64,000 nucleotides of DNA from Streptantibioticus parmotrematis (GCF_019890615.1 NZ_JAINVZ010000027.1:19022-83021), one strand, 5' to 3'. Counted from the first letter of the stretch, positions 39,797-49,202 are shown. Notes: generated by a model not told the origin, from the letters alone. Made by a program: numbers and translations.

Positions 39797-41047
39797 TCAG
39801 CGGTCCTCGGCGTCGGGCTGGTCGGTGGCGGGAGCGGCGGGGGCCTGCGGGGGCGCGGCGGGAGCGGCCGGCGCGGCGTGGTGCGGGGCGGGGGGAGCGC
39901 CGAAGCCGCCCTGCGGGGGCGGGCCCTGCGGCACGGGACCGGGCGGGTACGCGGGGGCCTGCCCGTACGCCGGTGCCTGCGGCGGCAGTTGACCGCCCTG
40001 CGGCGCGTACGGGTGTGGTGCGCCCTGCGGGGCGTAGGGCTGCGGCTGCCCGTAACCCGTGGCGGGCGGCGGCAGTTGACCGGGCAGGGTCTGGCCCTGT
40101 GGCCCCGGCTGCTGGAACCCGGCCCGCGGGTCGTGCGTCGAGCGGTAGTCGACCGCGCCCTGGGTCAGCCGCATGTACGCCTCCTCCAGCGAGGCGTGGT
40201 GCGGTGACAGCTCCCACAGGCGCACGTCGGCCTGGTGCGCGAGGTCGCTGATGCGCGGCAGTTCCAGACCGGTGACGCGCAGCGCGCCGTCCTGCTCGGG
40301 CTGGACCCCGCCGCCCGCCTCGTGCAGCGCGGCGGTCAGCTTCTCGCGTACGCCCGGCTCGTCCGGGGTGCGCACCAGCGCGTAGCCGGTCGAGTTGCGC
40401 GCTATGAAGTCCTTGACGCCCATGTCCGCCAGCAGTTGACCGCGCCCGATGACGATGAGGTGGTCGGCGGTGAGCGCCATCTCGCTCATCAGGTGGCTGG
40501 AGACGAAGACGGTGCGGCCCTCGGAGGCGAGGCGCCGCATCAGGTTGCGCACCCAGTGGATGCCCTCGGGGTCGAGGCCGTTGACCGGCTCGTCGAAGAG
40601 CAGCACCTGCGGGTCGCCGAGGAGCGCGGCGGCGATGCCGAGGCGCTGGCCCATGCCGAGCGAGAAGCCCTTGGAGCGCTTGCCCGCGACCTCCTTCAGG
40701 CCCACCACGCCCAGCACCTCGTCGACCCGGCGGGCCGGGATGCCGGACAACTGGGCCAGGCACAGCAGGTGCTGGCGCGCGCTGCGCCCGCCGTGCACCG
40801 CCTTGGCGTCCAGCAGCGCGCCCACGTGCCGTGGCGCGTTGGGCAGTTGGCGGTAGGGGCGGCCGCTGACGGTGACCTCACCGGAGGTCGGGGTGTCGAG
40901 GCCGAGGATCATCCGCATCGTCGTGGACTTGCCCGAGCCGTTGGGACCCAGGAAGCCGGTCACCAGTCCCGGACGGACCTGGAACGACAGGTTGTAGACG
41001 GCGGTCTTGGTGCCGTACCGCTTGGTGAGGCCGCGTGCCTCGATCAT
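39797..41047 (-). CDS. ABC transporter ATP-binding protein with Pro/Gln/Gly tail, 416 aa
   Basis: DrrA-like exporter ATPase. Walker A GPNGSGKST, signature SLGMGQRLGIAAALL, Walker B VLLFDEPVNGLD and the H-loop His in VSSHLMSEM are intact. After about residue 310 it adds roughly 100 residues of Pro/Gln/Gly/Tyr-rich low complexity, absent from the paralogue at 42.7 kb. ATG at 41047 follows GAGGGGCGGAG; an in-frame upstream extension lacks such a site. It forms an operon with the permease downstream. Confidence 0.92.
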   Translation of the reverse strand: MIEARGLTKRYGTKTAVYNLSFQVRPGLVTGFLGPNGSGKSTTMRMILGLDTPTSGEVTVSGRPYRQLPNAPRHVGALLDAKAVHGGRSARQHLLCLAQLSGIPARRVDEVLGVVGLKEVAGKRSKGFSLGMGQRLGIAAALLGDPQVLLFDEPVNGLDPEGIHWVRNLMRRLASEGRTVFVSSHLMSEMALTADHLIVIGRGQLLADMGVKDFIARNSTGYALVRTPDEPGVREKLTAALHEAGGGVQPEQDGALRVTGLELPRISDLAHQADVRLWELSPHHASLEEAYMRLTQGAVDYRSTHDPRAGFQQPGPQGQTLPGQLPPPATGYGQPQPYAPQGAPHPYAPQGGQLPPQAPAYGQAPAYPPGPVPQGPPPQGGFGAPPAPHHAAPAAPAAPPQAPAAPATDQPDAEDR

Positions 41048-41091
41048 GCTCCGCCCCTCGCTGACGACTGGGGCGCGTGCCCCCGTAACGG

Positions 41092-41919
41092 CTAGGAGGC
41101 TATCCAAGGTGGTCCGGTTCCTGCCAACGTCGGCAGGCCGGACGGCCGCAGCAGCCAGCCCTCACGCCGGAAGACCTCCGCGCCCGCCGCCCGGGCCGCC
41201 GGGTCCGCGGCGACCGTGGCCACCCACGCGTCCGGATCGGGCCCCAGCAGCGCCCGCAACGCGTCGGACGCCCCCAGCAGCCGGCGCAGCAGCGCGGGCT
41301 GGTCCCGCGCGGTCAGCGGGGTGCGGCCGTCCAGCGCGAGCACGCCGTGCCGGTGCACGTAGAGCGCCGCCGACGGCAGCCGGGTGCCGCCCGGCAGCGT
41401 CATCGGGAAGGCGTCGCCGTCCACCGTCACCCGGTGGTAGTGCGGCTCGGTGGCGTCGACCGCCGCCAGCTGGTCCGCGTCCAGCCAGCCGACGGCCAGC
41501 GTGGCGACGGAAACGCCGCTGCCGTACGGGGACGCGCTCACGTAACCGGCGAGGCTGATGTGGGCCGAGACCCCGGCCGCGATGCCGCGCACCCGCAGCG
41601 GGCTCATCGGCACCGCCACCGGCAGCCCCGCGAGCACCAGCTTGTGCCGGACCTGCGCCGGGCAGGCGTTGGACCCCACGGCGAGCACCGGCAGCCGCTC
41701 GTCCGTCCCCGCGACGCCCGCGTCGCGCAGCACGGCGTCGAGCCCCGCGCCCCGCCCGCCGACCGCCCAGCCGCCCACCGGTCCGCCGTCCGCCCGCAGC
41801 GGCAGCAACTCCTCGTCGCACAGCAGCCCGGGACCCGGGACCGGCCGCCCGGGATAGGCCAGCGGCGCCAGCACGGGCACGGCGTCCAGCCCCAGCGCCC
41901 GCAGCGTGTGATCGGTCAC
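41092..41919 (-). CDS. Conserved hypothetical protein, 275 aa
   Basis: I do not recognise a defined function. The segment VLAVGSNACPAQVRHKL near residue 80 resembles the phosphate-binding GSN loop of gamma-glutamylcyclotransferase-like folds, but the rest is divergent. It is soluble, with no signal peptide, and its C-terminus WLLRPSGLPTLAGTGP is ordered-looking. GTG at 41919 has TAGGCT 6 nt upstream, so it is probably leaderless. It sits between two paralogous ABC exporters on the same strand. Confidence 0.7.
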   Translation of the reverse strand: MTDHTLRALGLDAVPVLAPLAYPGRPVPGPGLLCDEELLPLRADGGPVGGWAVGGRGAGLDAVLRDAGVAGTDERLPVLAVGSNACPAQVRHKLVLAGLPVAVPMSPLRVRGIAAGVSAHISLAGYVSASPYGSGVSVATLAVGWLDADQLAAVDATEPHYHRVTVDGDAFPMTLPGGTRLPSAALYVHRHGVLALDGRTPLTARDQPALLRRLLGASDALRALLGPDPDAWVATVAADPAARAAGAEVFRREGWLLRPSGLPTLAGTGPPWIAS

Positions 41920-41925
41920 CCGACG

Positions 41926-41931
41926 AGCCTA
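41926..41931 (-). promoter_or_regulatory. -10 box of the 275-residue hypothetical gene
   Basis: TAGGCT on the minus strand ends 6 nt before the GTG at 41919, with no ribosome binding site, fitting a leaderless start. Confidence 0.45.
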
Positions 41932-41941
41932 GCGGCGCGGT

Positions 41942-42712
41942 TCACGCGTCCCGGCGCCGCAGCAGGAAGAAGCCGCCGGCCAGCGCGGCCACCACCCACC
42001 CCACCATGATCAGCAGCCCGGCCCACGGCCCGTACGGCCGCGTGTCGCCGAGGGTGACGACCATCATCACCTTCCGGCCCGCCTGGTCCGGCAGGTAGTA
42101 GGCGACCTTCTGGGTGGCGTGCACGGCGCTGAGGATGTTGGAGACCAGGAAGAAGAACGGCATCAGGATCGACAGCGACAGCAGCGGGCTGCGCAGCATC
42201 GCCGCGCAGCCCATCGCGAACACCGAGATCAGCGTCAGGTACAGCCCGCCGCCGACGACCGCGCGCAGCACCCCGGGGTCGCCGATGTGCACCCGGTGCG
42301 AGCCCAGCATCGCCTGGCCCGCGAAGAAGGTGACGAACGACGTCACCATGCCCACCACGAACGCCAGCGCCGTGGCCACCGCGAGCTTGCACGCGAGGAA
42401 CGTCCACCGCTGCGGCACCGCGGCCAGCGAGGTGCGGATCATGCCGGTGCTGTACTCCGTGGAGACCACCAGCACGCCGAAGACGATCATCAGCAGCTGA
42501 CCCAGGGTCATCCCGGCGAAGCTGGTGTAGGTCGGGTCGAAGATCAGCTGGTCGTGCGGCGACATCTTCGAGAAGCCGTTATTGGCGAGGAACGAGATGA
42601 GCACGCCCAGGCCGATGGTGAGGACCGCCGCCAGCGACAGCGTCCACACCGTGGAGCGCACCGACCGGATCTTCGTCCACTCCGACCGCAGCACCGCGGG
42701 TGCCAGCACCAT
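41942..42712 (-). CDS. ABC-2 type transporter permease, 256 aa
   Basis: About six membrane helices. LRSEWTKIRSVRSTVWTLSL and VVSTEYSTGMIRTSLAAVPQR align with the permease at 38.9-39.8 kb, so the two exporters are paralogues. ATG at 42712 lies 1 nt after the stop of the ATPase gene (TGA-C-ATG), giving a coupled pair. The C-terminus ends in RRRDA. The substrate is unknown. Confidence 0.9.
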   Translation of the reverse strand: MVLAPAVLRSEWTKIRSVRSTVWTLSLAAVLTIGLGVLISFLANNGFSKMSPHDQLIFDPTYTSFAGMTLGQLLMIVFGVLVVSTEYSTGMIRTSLAAVPQRWTFLACKLAVATALAFVVGMVTSFVTFFAGQAMLGSHRVHIGDPGVLRAVVGGGLYLTLISVFAMGCAAMLRSPLLSLSILMPFFFLVSNILSAVHATQKVAYYLPDQAGRKVMMVVTLGDTRPYGPWAGLLIMVGWVVAALAGGFFLLRRRDA

Positions 42713-42713
42713 G

Positions 42714-43742
42714 TCAGACCCCCTCGCCGTCGCCGGACCGCTCCGGGCCGTGCTCGCGCCGCCACTGCTCGCCCCACGCGGGCGCCTGCTCCACGGGCGC
42801 CCCGGCGGTCGGTGTCGGAGGCTCGCCCGCCTCCCGCGCGTGGTACTCCACCGCCTGCGCGGTCAGCCCCATGAACGCCTCCTCCAGGGACGCCTGCTGG
42901 GGACTCAGCTCGTGCAGCACGAGCCGTTCGCGCGCGGCCAGCTCGCCCAGGTCGGCCGCGGTCGACCCGGTGACCTCGAACGAGCCGTCGCCCGCGGTCC
43001 GCGCCTCGATCCCGGCCGCCGCCAGCACGTCCCGCATCCGCTCCGGCTCGGGGGTGCGCACCCGTACGAAGGAGCGGGAGTTGCGGGCGATGAAGTCGGC
43101 CATCGAGGTGTCCGCGAGCAGCTTGCCCTGCCCGATCACCACCAGGTGCTCGGCGGTCAGCGCCATCTCGCTCATCAGGTGGCTGGAGACGAAGACCGTG
43201 CGGCCCTGCGCGGCCAGCGACTGCATCAGGTTGCGGATCCAGCGGATGCCCTCGGGGTCGAGCCCGTTGACCGGCTCGTCGAACATCAGGATGCGCGGGT
43301 CGCCCAGCAGCGCCGCCGCGATGCCGAGCCGCTGGCCCATGCCGAGCGAGAAGCCCTTGGGCCGCTTGCGCGCCACCGGCGTCAGGCCGACCGCCTCCAG
43401 CACCTCGCCGACCCGGGAGCGCGGGATACGGTTCGCCTGCGCCAGGCAGAGCAGATGGTTGTACGCGGTGCGCCCGCCGTGCACCGCCTGCGCGTCCAGC
43501 AGCGCGCCGATCTCTTTGAGCGGCTCCTTCAGCTCCGCGTACCGCTTGCCGTCGATCCGCACGTCACCGGCGGTGGGGTTGTCCAGACCCAGCATCATCC
43601 GCATGGTCGTCGACTTGCCCGCGCCGTTCGGCCCGAGGAAGCCCGTGACGATGCCGGGCCGCACGGTGAACGTCAGATGGTCGACCGCCACCTTCTCCCC
43701 GAACCGCTTCGTCAGCCCCTGAAGCTCGATCACACCGTCCAC
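42714..43742 (-). CDS. ABC transporter ATP-binding protein, 342 aa
   Basis: Exporter ATPase with Walker A GPNGAGKST, signature SLGMGQRLGIAAALLGDP, Walker B ILMFDEPVNGLD and VSSHLMSEM. It is highly similar to the ATPase at 39.8 kb but without the long Pro/Gln tail. GTG at 43742 is the likely start; a second GTG lies at 43733. A terminator separates it from filP upstream. Confidence 0.92.
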   Translation of the reverse strand: MDGVIELQGLTKRFGEKVAVDHLTFTVRPGIVTGFLGPNGAGKSTTMRMMLGLDNPTAGDVRIDGKRYAELKEPLKEIGALLDAQAVHGGRTAYNHLLCLAQANRIPRSRVGEVLEAVGLTPVARKRPKGFSLGMGQRLGIAAALLGDPRILMFDEPVNGLDPEGIRWIRNLMQSLAAQGRTVFVSSHLMSEMALTAEHLVVIGQGKLLADTSMADFIARNSRSFVRVRTPEPERMRDVLAAAGIEARTAGDGSFEVTGSTAADLGELAARERLVLHELSPQQASLEEAFMGLTAQAVEYHAREAGEPPTPTAGAPVEQAPAWGEQWRREHGPERSGDGEGV

Positions 43743-43774
43743 GCTAGGCGACTACCCCGTACCGCGCACGGCAA

Positions 43775-43801
43775 GACCCCCCGCCCGGGAGGCGAGGGGT
43801 C
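43775..43801 (-). terminator. Terminator after filP
   Basis: GACCCC-C-CGCC / GGCG-A-GGGGTC (43775-43801) forms a 10-bp stem with one internal C-A mismatch and a 5-nt loop, between the filP stop and the ABC ATPase start on the same strand. Confidence 0.7.
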
Positions 43802-43843
43802 CTGGCGTCGTACGGGTGCGCGGTCGCGCGAGCTGAGCGGGGA

Positions 43844-44779
43844 TCAGCGGCTCTGCTGGGCCGGGACACCACGGGAGACGGTCTCGTCCTCCGGGGCACC
43901 GGCCGCGGCGACCGCGGCACCGGTCAGGGTGGCCAGCATCTCGCGGACGTTGGTCAGCTGGGCGTTGATGCTGTCGCGACGGTTGGTCAGCGCGGCCAGC
44001 TCACGCTCGGATTCGCTGCGGATGCGGTCGGCCTTGGCGTTGGCGTCGGCCACGATGTCCTCGGCCTGGCGCTGCGCGGTCTCCACCGTCTGGCGGGCCC
44101 GGCGCTCGGCGTCGGTGCGCAGCTTCTCCGCCTCCAGGCGCAGCTGCTCGGCGCGGTGCTCGATCTCCGCCAGCCGCTTCTCCGCCTTGGCCTGACGGGA
44201 GGCCAGGTCGCGCTCGGACTGCTCGCGGCGCTTGGCGAGGTTGGTCTCGAAGTCCGCGGCGGCCTGGGCGGCCTTGGCGCGGGTCTCCTCGAAGAGGGCG
44301 TCCGCCTCCTCGCGCTTGGCCTGGGCGTCCTTGGTGGCGTCGTTGCGCAGCTGGGTCGCCTCGTTCTTCGCCTTGTCGACGATCCGGGCGCCCTCGTCCT
44401 CCGCCTTCGCCTTGCGCTCCGCGGCGAACGACTCCGCGTCCGCGCGCACCTGGTTGGCGGCCCCCTCCGCCAGCTCACGGTGCTGCTCGGCCGCCCTGCG
44501 GGCCTCCTCACGCAGGTCCTTGGCCTCCTCCTCGGCGAGCCGGAGGATCTTCTCGACGCGCGCGCCGAGCCCCGCGTAGCTGGGCTCGGCGTCGTTGATC
44601 TGTGCCTGGGCGTTCTGGGTCTCGAGGTGCAGCTCCTCGATGCGCTTCTCCAGCGCGGTGATCCTGGACAGAGCGCTGTCGCGGTCGGCGACGAGCTTGG
44701 TGATGCGGTCGTCCACCTGGCCGCGGTCGTAGCCACGCCGCACGAGCTCGAAGCCGAAGGGGGAGGAAGTGTCGCTCAT
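43844..44779 (-). CDS. filp: Filament-forming coiled-coil protein FilP, 311 aa
   Basis: An intermediate-filament-like cytoskeletal protein that stiffens hyphae and works with DivIVA and Scy at tips. A short head (SDTSSPFGFELVRRGYDRGQVDDRI) precedes an almost unbroken coiled coil of about 270 residues rich in Glu, Ala, Arg and Lys. The last 25 residues, from the Ala-rich linker to the tail, are non-helical. The length equals that known for FilP. ATG at 44779 follows AGGAACCCC. It lies 101 nt downstream of scy on the same strand. Confidence 0.92.
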   Translation of the reverse strand: MSDTSSPFGFELVRRGYDRGQVDDRITKLVADRDSALSRITALEKRIEELHLETQNAQAQINDAEPSYAGLGARVEKILRLAEEEAKDLREEARRAAEQHRELAEGAANQVRADAESFAAERKAKAEDEGARIVDKAKNEATQLRNDATKDAQAKREEADALFEETRAKAAQAAADFETNLAKRREQSERDLASRQAKAEKRLAEIEHRAEQLRLEAEKLRTDAERRARQTVETAQRQAEDIVADANAKADRIRSESERELAALTNRRDSINAQLTNVREMLATLTGAAVAAAGAPEDETVSRGVPAQQSR

Positions 44780-44880
44780 GGGGTTCCTGTCAATCAGGCC
44801 GGTGAGGTGATAGAGGGAATCCTAGGGGTGAGGACGGCGTGTCATCGAGTCAATCCCCGTTACAGCTGGAGAATGTGCGC

Positions 44881-47800
44881 TCAATCGAGTGGAGCCGAAT
44901 CGGAACGCTTGCCACTCGAACGCGTGCTTCCGGCGCCCGCCCCCGCCTTCACGCCACCACCGGGCTCCCGGCGCTCTCCTGACTTCTTGCCAGCCGCGCC
45001 GCCCGGCGTCTCGAACGACTCCAGGGCCTCCAACACGTCCTGGACCCGGGAGATTTCGGCGTTGATGTCCTCGCGGCGCCGCTTGAGGACGTCGAGTTCA
45101 CGGCGGCCCTCGTCGACGATCCGCTCCGCTTCGGCGCGGGCCTCGGCCACCACCCGCTCGGCGGTCCTGGCCGCCTCGGTCTTCTTCTGCTCGGCCTCCT
45201 TGATGAGGCCCTCGGCCTTCTTCACCGCCGCGATGCGGACCTTGCTCGCCTCCGACGACGCGGCGGACGCGGTCTCACCCGCCGTCCGCTCGGCGTCGGC
45301 GACCATCTCGCGCGCCTTGGCCTCCGCCTCCTCCAACTGCTCGGTGGCGGCGGCGACCAGCTTGTCGCAGCGCTCCCCGGCCGACTTCATCGCCTCCGAG
45401 GACTCCTTGCGGGCCCGCTCGTGCAGCTCCTCGACCTCGGTCTCGACACGGGTGCGCAGCTCCTCGGCCCGCTCCCTTATCGACGTGGCGTCACCGCGGG
45501 CCTCGGCCAGCAGCGTGTCGGCGTCCGAACGGGACTGCTCCACCAGCGCGTTGGCCCGCGCGGTGGCCTCGGCCACCAGCCGCTCCGCCTCCGCGCGGGC
45601 GGCGCCGACCATGTCGTCGGCGCGCTCCTCGGCCGTCGCGGCGGTGCGCAGCGCCTCGTCCCGCGCCTCGGTGGTGAGCCGCTCGGCCTCGGTGGCCGCC
45701 TTGCCGATCAGCTCGTCGGCCTGCTCGGCGGCTTCGGAGCGCTTGCGGTTGGCGTTCTCGCGGGCCTCGTCGACGGTGCGCTCGGACTCCGCCTTCGCCG
45801 CCGCGAGCAGCCGCTCGGACTCCGCCTTCGCGCTCTCCTCCTGCTCCACCGCCGCCGCGCGCGCCCGCTCGGCCTCGATGGTGAGCCGCTCGGCGTCCCG
45901 GGCGGCCCTGGCCACCCGCTCGTCGGCCTCCCGGCCGACCTTCTCCGCCTCGGTGACCGCGCCGGAGATCAGCTCGTCGGCCTGCTGCGCGGCCTCCGCG
46001 CGTTTGCGGTTGGCGTCCTCACGGGCCTCGTCGCGCAACCGGTCGGCGTCCGCGATGGCGTCCGCCACGGTCCGCTCGGCCAGCGCCTTCGCCAGCTCCG
46101 ACTCCTCGTTGGCCTCGCGCCGGATGCGCACCGCGTCGGCGCCCGCCCGCTCGCGCTCGGCGCCCGCGTCGGCGTGCAGCTTGTCGGCCTCCTCGCGGGC
46201 CGACGCGAGAACCTGCTCGGCGGCGTGCTCGGCGGCCGACTTCAGGCCGGCGATCTCCTCCTCGGCCTGCTCGTGCAGCCCCGCGACCGCGTCCCGCACC
46301 TGCTGCGCGGTCTGTTCGGCGGCGGACACCAGCTCGGCGGAACGCCGCTCGGCCTCGGCGACCAGCCGCTCCGCCTCGGCGCCCGCGTCCTCGACCCGCT
46401 TGCGCGCGGAGGCGAGCAACTCCTCGCTCTCCTCGCGGGCCTGACCGCGTTCCTGCTCGGCCGCGCGGCGGGCGTCGGCGAGCAGTTCCTCGGCCTCCCG
46501 GCGGCGCCTCGCGGCCTCCTCGCCGGCCGCCGACAGCGCCTCCGCCGCCTCGGCGGCGGTCCGCTCGGCGGCGGCCTGCGCCTCGCCGCGCAGCCGGTCG
46601 GCGGTCTCCCGCGCCTCGGTGCGCAGCCGTTCGGCCTCGGTGGCCGCCTCGGTGCGCAGCCGCACCGCGACCGCCTCGCCCTCGGCGCGGGACGCCGACG
46701 CGTCGGCCGCGGCCTCGGCGCGCAGCCGGTCCGCCTCCTCCTCGGCCTCCGCGCGCAGGGCACGGGTCCGCTCGGCCGCCTCGGTGCGCAGCCGTTCGGC
46801 TTCCTGGGCGGCCTCCTTGCGCAGCCGGTCCGCCTCCGCGGTGCCGGCGCGCAGCGTCTCGTCGGCGTCGGTGAGCCGCCGGGCCACCTCGGTGCGCTGC
46901 CGCTCCAGCTCCTCGGCGGCCTCCTCGGCCAGCCGCGCCGCCGCCTCCTCGGCGTCGGCGCGCACCTGCCGGGCCGCGTCCTGCGCCGCGTCCTTGGCCT
47001 GGCCCGCGGCCTGTTCGGCCTCGGTACGCAGCTGCTCGGCCTCGGCCCGGGCGCGCTCCAGTGCTTCTTCCGCCTGCTTGCGCAGGGCGGCGGCCCGCTC
47101 GGCGGCCTCGCCGCGCACCCGTTCCGACTCGCCCGCGGCGCCCTGCCGCAGCTCCTCGGCGTCCGAGCGGGCCTTGGTCAGCAGCTCCTCGGCGGTGCTG
47201 GCCGCCTCCTCGATCTGCTGGAGTGCCTCGCGCCGGGCCTCGCCGCGGATCCGCTCGCCCTCGGCGACCGCCTCGGCCCGCAGCTGCTCGGCCTCGCCGC
47301 GCAGCCTGCGCGCCTCCTCCTGCAGCTCGACGGTCCTGGCCCGGTACTCCTTGGTGTCGTCCTTGGCCGCGCCCTTGAGCTGCTCGGCGGCCTCCTCGGC
47401 CTGGGTGCTCAGCCGCTCCGCCTCGGCCTGCGCCTCGCCGCGGATGCGCTCGGCCTCCTCGGCGGCCGCCTTCGTGGTGGCCTCGGCGTCCTGCGACGCC
47501 TTGGCGAGCACCTCCTCCGCGCTGCGCGCGGCCTTCGCCAGCTGCGCCGCCGCGTCCTCGGCGGCCTGGCTGCGGGCCGACTCCTGGGCCTCGGCGACCA
47601 GCCGCTCGGCCTCGGCCCGCGCGTCGTCCCGCTGCTGCTCGGCCTCGGCCCTGATCGCCTCGGCCTCCTTGGTGGCCTCGCCGACCAGGCGGGCGATCTC
47701 GGCGCGCGCGGTACGGGTGCGCTGCTCGACGGAGGTCTCGGCCTCCGTCAGCCGGGTCGCCGCGTTCTCCTCGGCCTCGGTGCGCAGCCGCTCGGCCTCG

Positions 47801-48651
47801 GCACGGGCCTCGCGCAGCGCGCTCTCCGCCTCGGCCATGGCCTGCTCGGCGGCCCGGGTCACCTCGGCGGCCTCCCGGCGCGCCTCCTGCGACTCGGTCC
47901 GCGCGCCGGTGCGCAGCGACTCGGCGTGGTCGGTGGCCTCCTGGGCCTGGGTGGAGGCGGCGGTCAGCAGCCGCTCGGCGTCGGCGCGGGCGCGGCGCAG
48001 GATCGCCTCGGCCTCGGTACGGGCCTCGGTGGCGGCCGACTCCAGGCGCTCACGGGCCTGTTCGGCGACCCGGGCGGCCTCGGTACGGGCGGTGCTCAGC
48101 GCGCTCTCCGCCTCGGCGCGCGACTCCTCCATCAGGCGGCGGGCCTGCGCCTCGGTGCGGGACCTCAACTGCTCGGCCCACGCGACGTTCTCGTTGACGT
48201 GGTTCTCGACGGTGGCGCGGCGCTCGGCCAGTTCCTCGTCCAGCCTGCGGCGGCGGGCGACCGCCTCGGCGTGCCACTCGGACTCCAGCTGCGACTGCCG
48301 CTCGGCCTGCTCCTGGAGCATGCGCTGGGTGCCGGCACGGGCCTCGCGCAGCTCGCGTTCGGCGTCGGCGCGCAGCTGGTCGGCCTGGATCTGCGCGTTG
48401 CGCAGGAGCTGCTCGGCCTGGTGGCTGATGTTGTCGTAGGCCCGCGGCTGGGCGAGCTGGCGCCGCGCCTCGTGCAGCTTGGCGCGCAGCACCTCGACCT
48501 GGTAGCCGAGATCGTCTGCGTGGTCGACGGCCTTCTCCCGCTCGGTCCGCAGCCGCTCCATCTCGGCCTCGAAACGAGAGAGCTGGTCGTCAGCCTCGTA
48601 GCGGTCGTAGCCCCGCACTCCGCGGTCCCATCCGTCTCCTGGACTGCTCAC
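44881..48651 (-). CDS. scy: Polarity scaffold protein Scy, 1256 aa
   Basis: A very long coiled-coil protein that assembles at hyphal tips, recruits DivIVA and sequesters ParA, organising the polarisome. A head with GVRGYDRYEADDQLSRFEAEMERLRTEREKA is DivIVA-like; it is followed by about 1100 residues of hendecad-type coiled coil of repeating A-E-R-L-R-x-E-A units, and a C-terminal non-coil tail rich in Gly, Ser and Lys. It is slightly shorter than the roughly 1300 residues of the S. coelicolor protein. GTG at 48651 has no clear ribosome binding site; the promoter is about 30 nt upstream. No hydrophobic segment is present. Confidence 0.94.
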   Translation of the reverse strand: MSSPGDGWDRGVRGYDRYEADDQLSRFEAEMERLRTEREKAVDHADDLGYQVEVLRAKLHEARRQLAQPRAYDNISHQAEQLLRNAQIQADQLRADAERELREARAGTQRMLQEQAERQSQLESEWHAEAVARRRRLDEELAERRATVENHVNENVAWAEQLRSRTEAQARRLMEESRAEAESALSTARTEAARVAEQARERLESAATEARTEAEAILRRARADAERLLTAASTQAQEATDHAESLRTGARTESQEARREAAEVTRAAEQAMAEAESALREARAEAERLRTEAEENAATRLTEAETSVEQRTRTARAEIARLVGEATKEAEAIRAEAEQQRDDARAEAERLVAEAQESARSQAAEDAAAQLAKAARSAEEVLAKASQDAEATTKAAAEEAERIRGEAQAEAERLSTQAEEAAEQLKGAAKDDTKEYRARTVELQEEARRLRGEAEQLRAEAVAEGERIRGEARREALQQIEEAASTAEELLTKARSDAEELRQGAAGESERVRGEAAERAAALRKQAEEALERARAEAEQLRTEAEQAAGQAKDAAQDAARQVRADAEEAAARLAEEAAEELERQRTEVARRLTDADETLRAGTAEADRLRKEAAQEAERLRTEAAERTRALRAEAEEEADRLRAEAAADASASRAEGEAVAVRLRTEAATEAERLRTEARETADRLRGEAQAAAERTAAEAAEALSAAGEEAARRRREAEELLADARRAAEQERGQAREESEELLASARKRVEDAGAEAERLVAEAERRSAELVSAAEQTAQQVRDAVAGLHEQAEEEIAGLKSAAEHAAEQVLASAREEADKLHADAGAERERAGADAVRIRREANEESELAKALAERTVADAIADADRLRDEAREDANRKRAEAAQQADELISGAVTEAEKVGREADERVARAARDAERLTIEAERARAAAVEQEESAKAESERLLAAAKAESERTVDEARENANRKRSEAAEQADELIGKAATEAERLTTEARDEALRTAATAEERADDMVGAARAEAERLVAEATARANALVEQSRSDADTLLAEARGDATSIRERAEELRTRVETEVEELHERARKESSEAMKSAGERCDKLVAAATEQLEEAEAKAREMVADAERTAGETASAASSEASKVRIAAVKKAEGLIKEAEQKKTEAARTAERVVAEARAEAERIVDEGRRELDVLKRRREDINAEISRVQDVLEALESFETPGGAAGKKSGERREPGGGVKAGAGAGSTRSSGKRSDSAPLD

Positions 48652-48678
48652 CCGCCAACCGGGTGAGTCTCTCCGGTG

Positions 48679-48707
48679 AACATAGCCATTCAGGAGAATG
48701 GTGTCAG
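48679..48707 (-). promoter_or_regulatory. scy promoter with a dyad filling its spacer
   Basis: On the minus strand CTGACA (48707-48702), 17 bp, then TATGTT (48684-48679) is a good HrdB-type promoter. The spacer contains the perfect inverted repeat CCATTC-N4-GAATGG (48686-48701), a position where a bound repressor would block polymerase. Transcription would start near 48672. Confidence 0.65.
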
Positions 48708-48773
48708 ATTCTCACCGCGTCCGGGCCGTCCCCCAGCCCCGAGGGACACAGTACCGGGGCCGGGGCCCGCGGG

Positions 48774-49202
48774 TCAGTGCTCTTGGGCGGCCGTCACCAG
48801 CTCGGTGAGAACTCCGTGGCAGTCCTTGGGGTGCAGGAAGGTGATGCGCGACCCCATCGAACCGGTGCGCGGCTGCTCGTAGAGCACGCGTACGCCCTTG
48901 TCCCGGATGGCGGCGGAGTCGGCGTCGACGTCGGCGGTGCCGAAGGCGATGTGGTGCACCCCCTCGCCGTTCTTGGCCAGCCACTTGCCGACCGCGGAGT
49001 CCTCGCGGGTGGGCTCCAGCAGCTGGAGGTAGGAGGCGCCGCCGTCGGAGGTCTCGTTGATCTTGAGCATGGCCTCCCGCACGCCCTGCTCCTCGTTGAC
49101 CTCGGTGTGGAACACCTCGAAGCCGTAGGTGGCACGGTAGAACTCGACAGTGGCGTCCAGGTCGAAACAGGCGATCCCGATGTGGTCGATGCGCGTCAGC
49201 AT
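48774..49202 (-). CDS. mce: Methylmalonyl-CoA epimerase, 142 aa
   Basis: Interconverts (R)- and (S)-methylmalonyl-CoA, linking propionyl-CoA carboxylation to the B12 mutase. It has two vicinal-oxygen-chelate modules. Expected metal ligands are H7 (RIDHIGIAC), the His pair in GEGVHHIAF and Glu near the C-terminus (GVLTELV); the motifs NEEQGVREAML and LHPKDCHG are typical. ATG at 49202 gives the normal 140-residue length. It is divergent from the thiolase gene, with a dyad between them. Confidence 0.94.
   Translation of the reverse strand: MLTRIDHIGIACFDLDATVEFYRATYGFEVFHTEVNEEQGVREAMLKINETSDGGASYLQLLEPTREDSAVGKWLAKNGEGVHHIAFGTADVDADSAAIRDKGVRVLYEQPRTGSMGSRITFLHPKDCHGVLTELVTAAQEH

Noticed and set aside
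45421..48666. A very long open frame opposite scy on the plus strand (Leu/Gly/Arg-rich)
   Set aside because: It mirrors the GC-rich coiled-coil codons of scy, has no ribosome binding site, and its product has no domain character. The minus-strand frame has the known head, coil and length of Scy.
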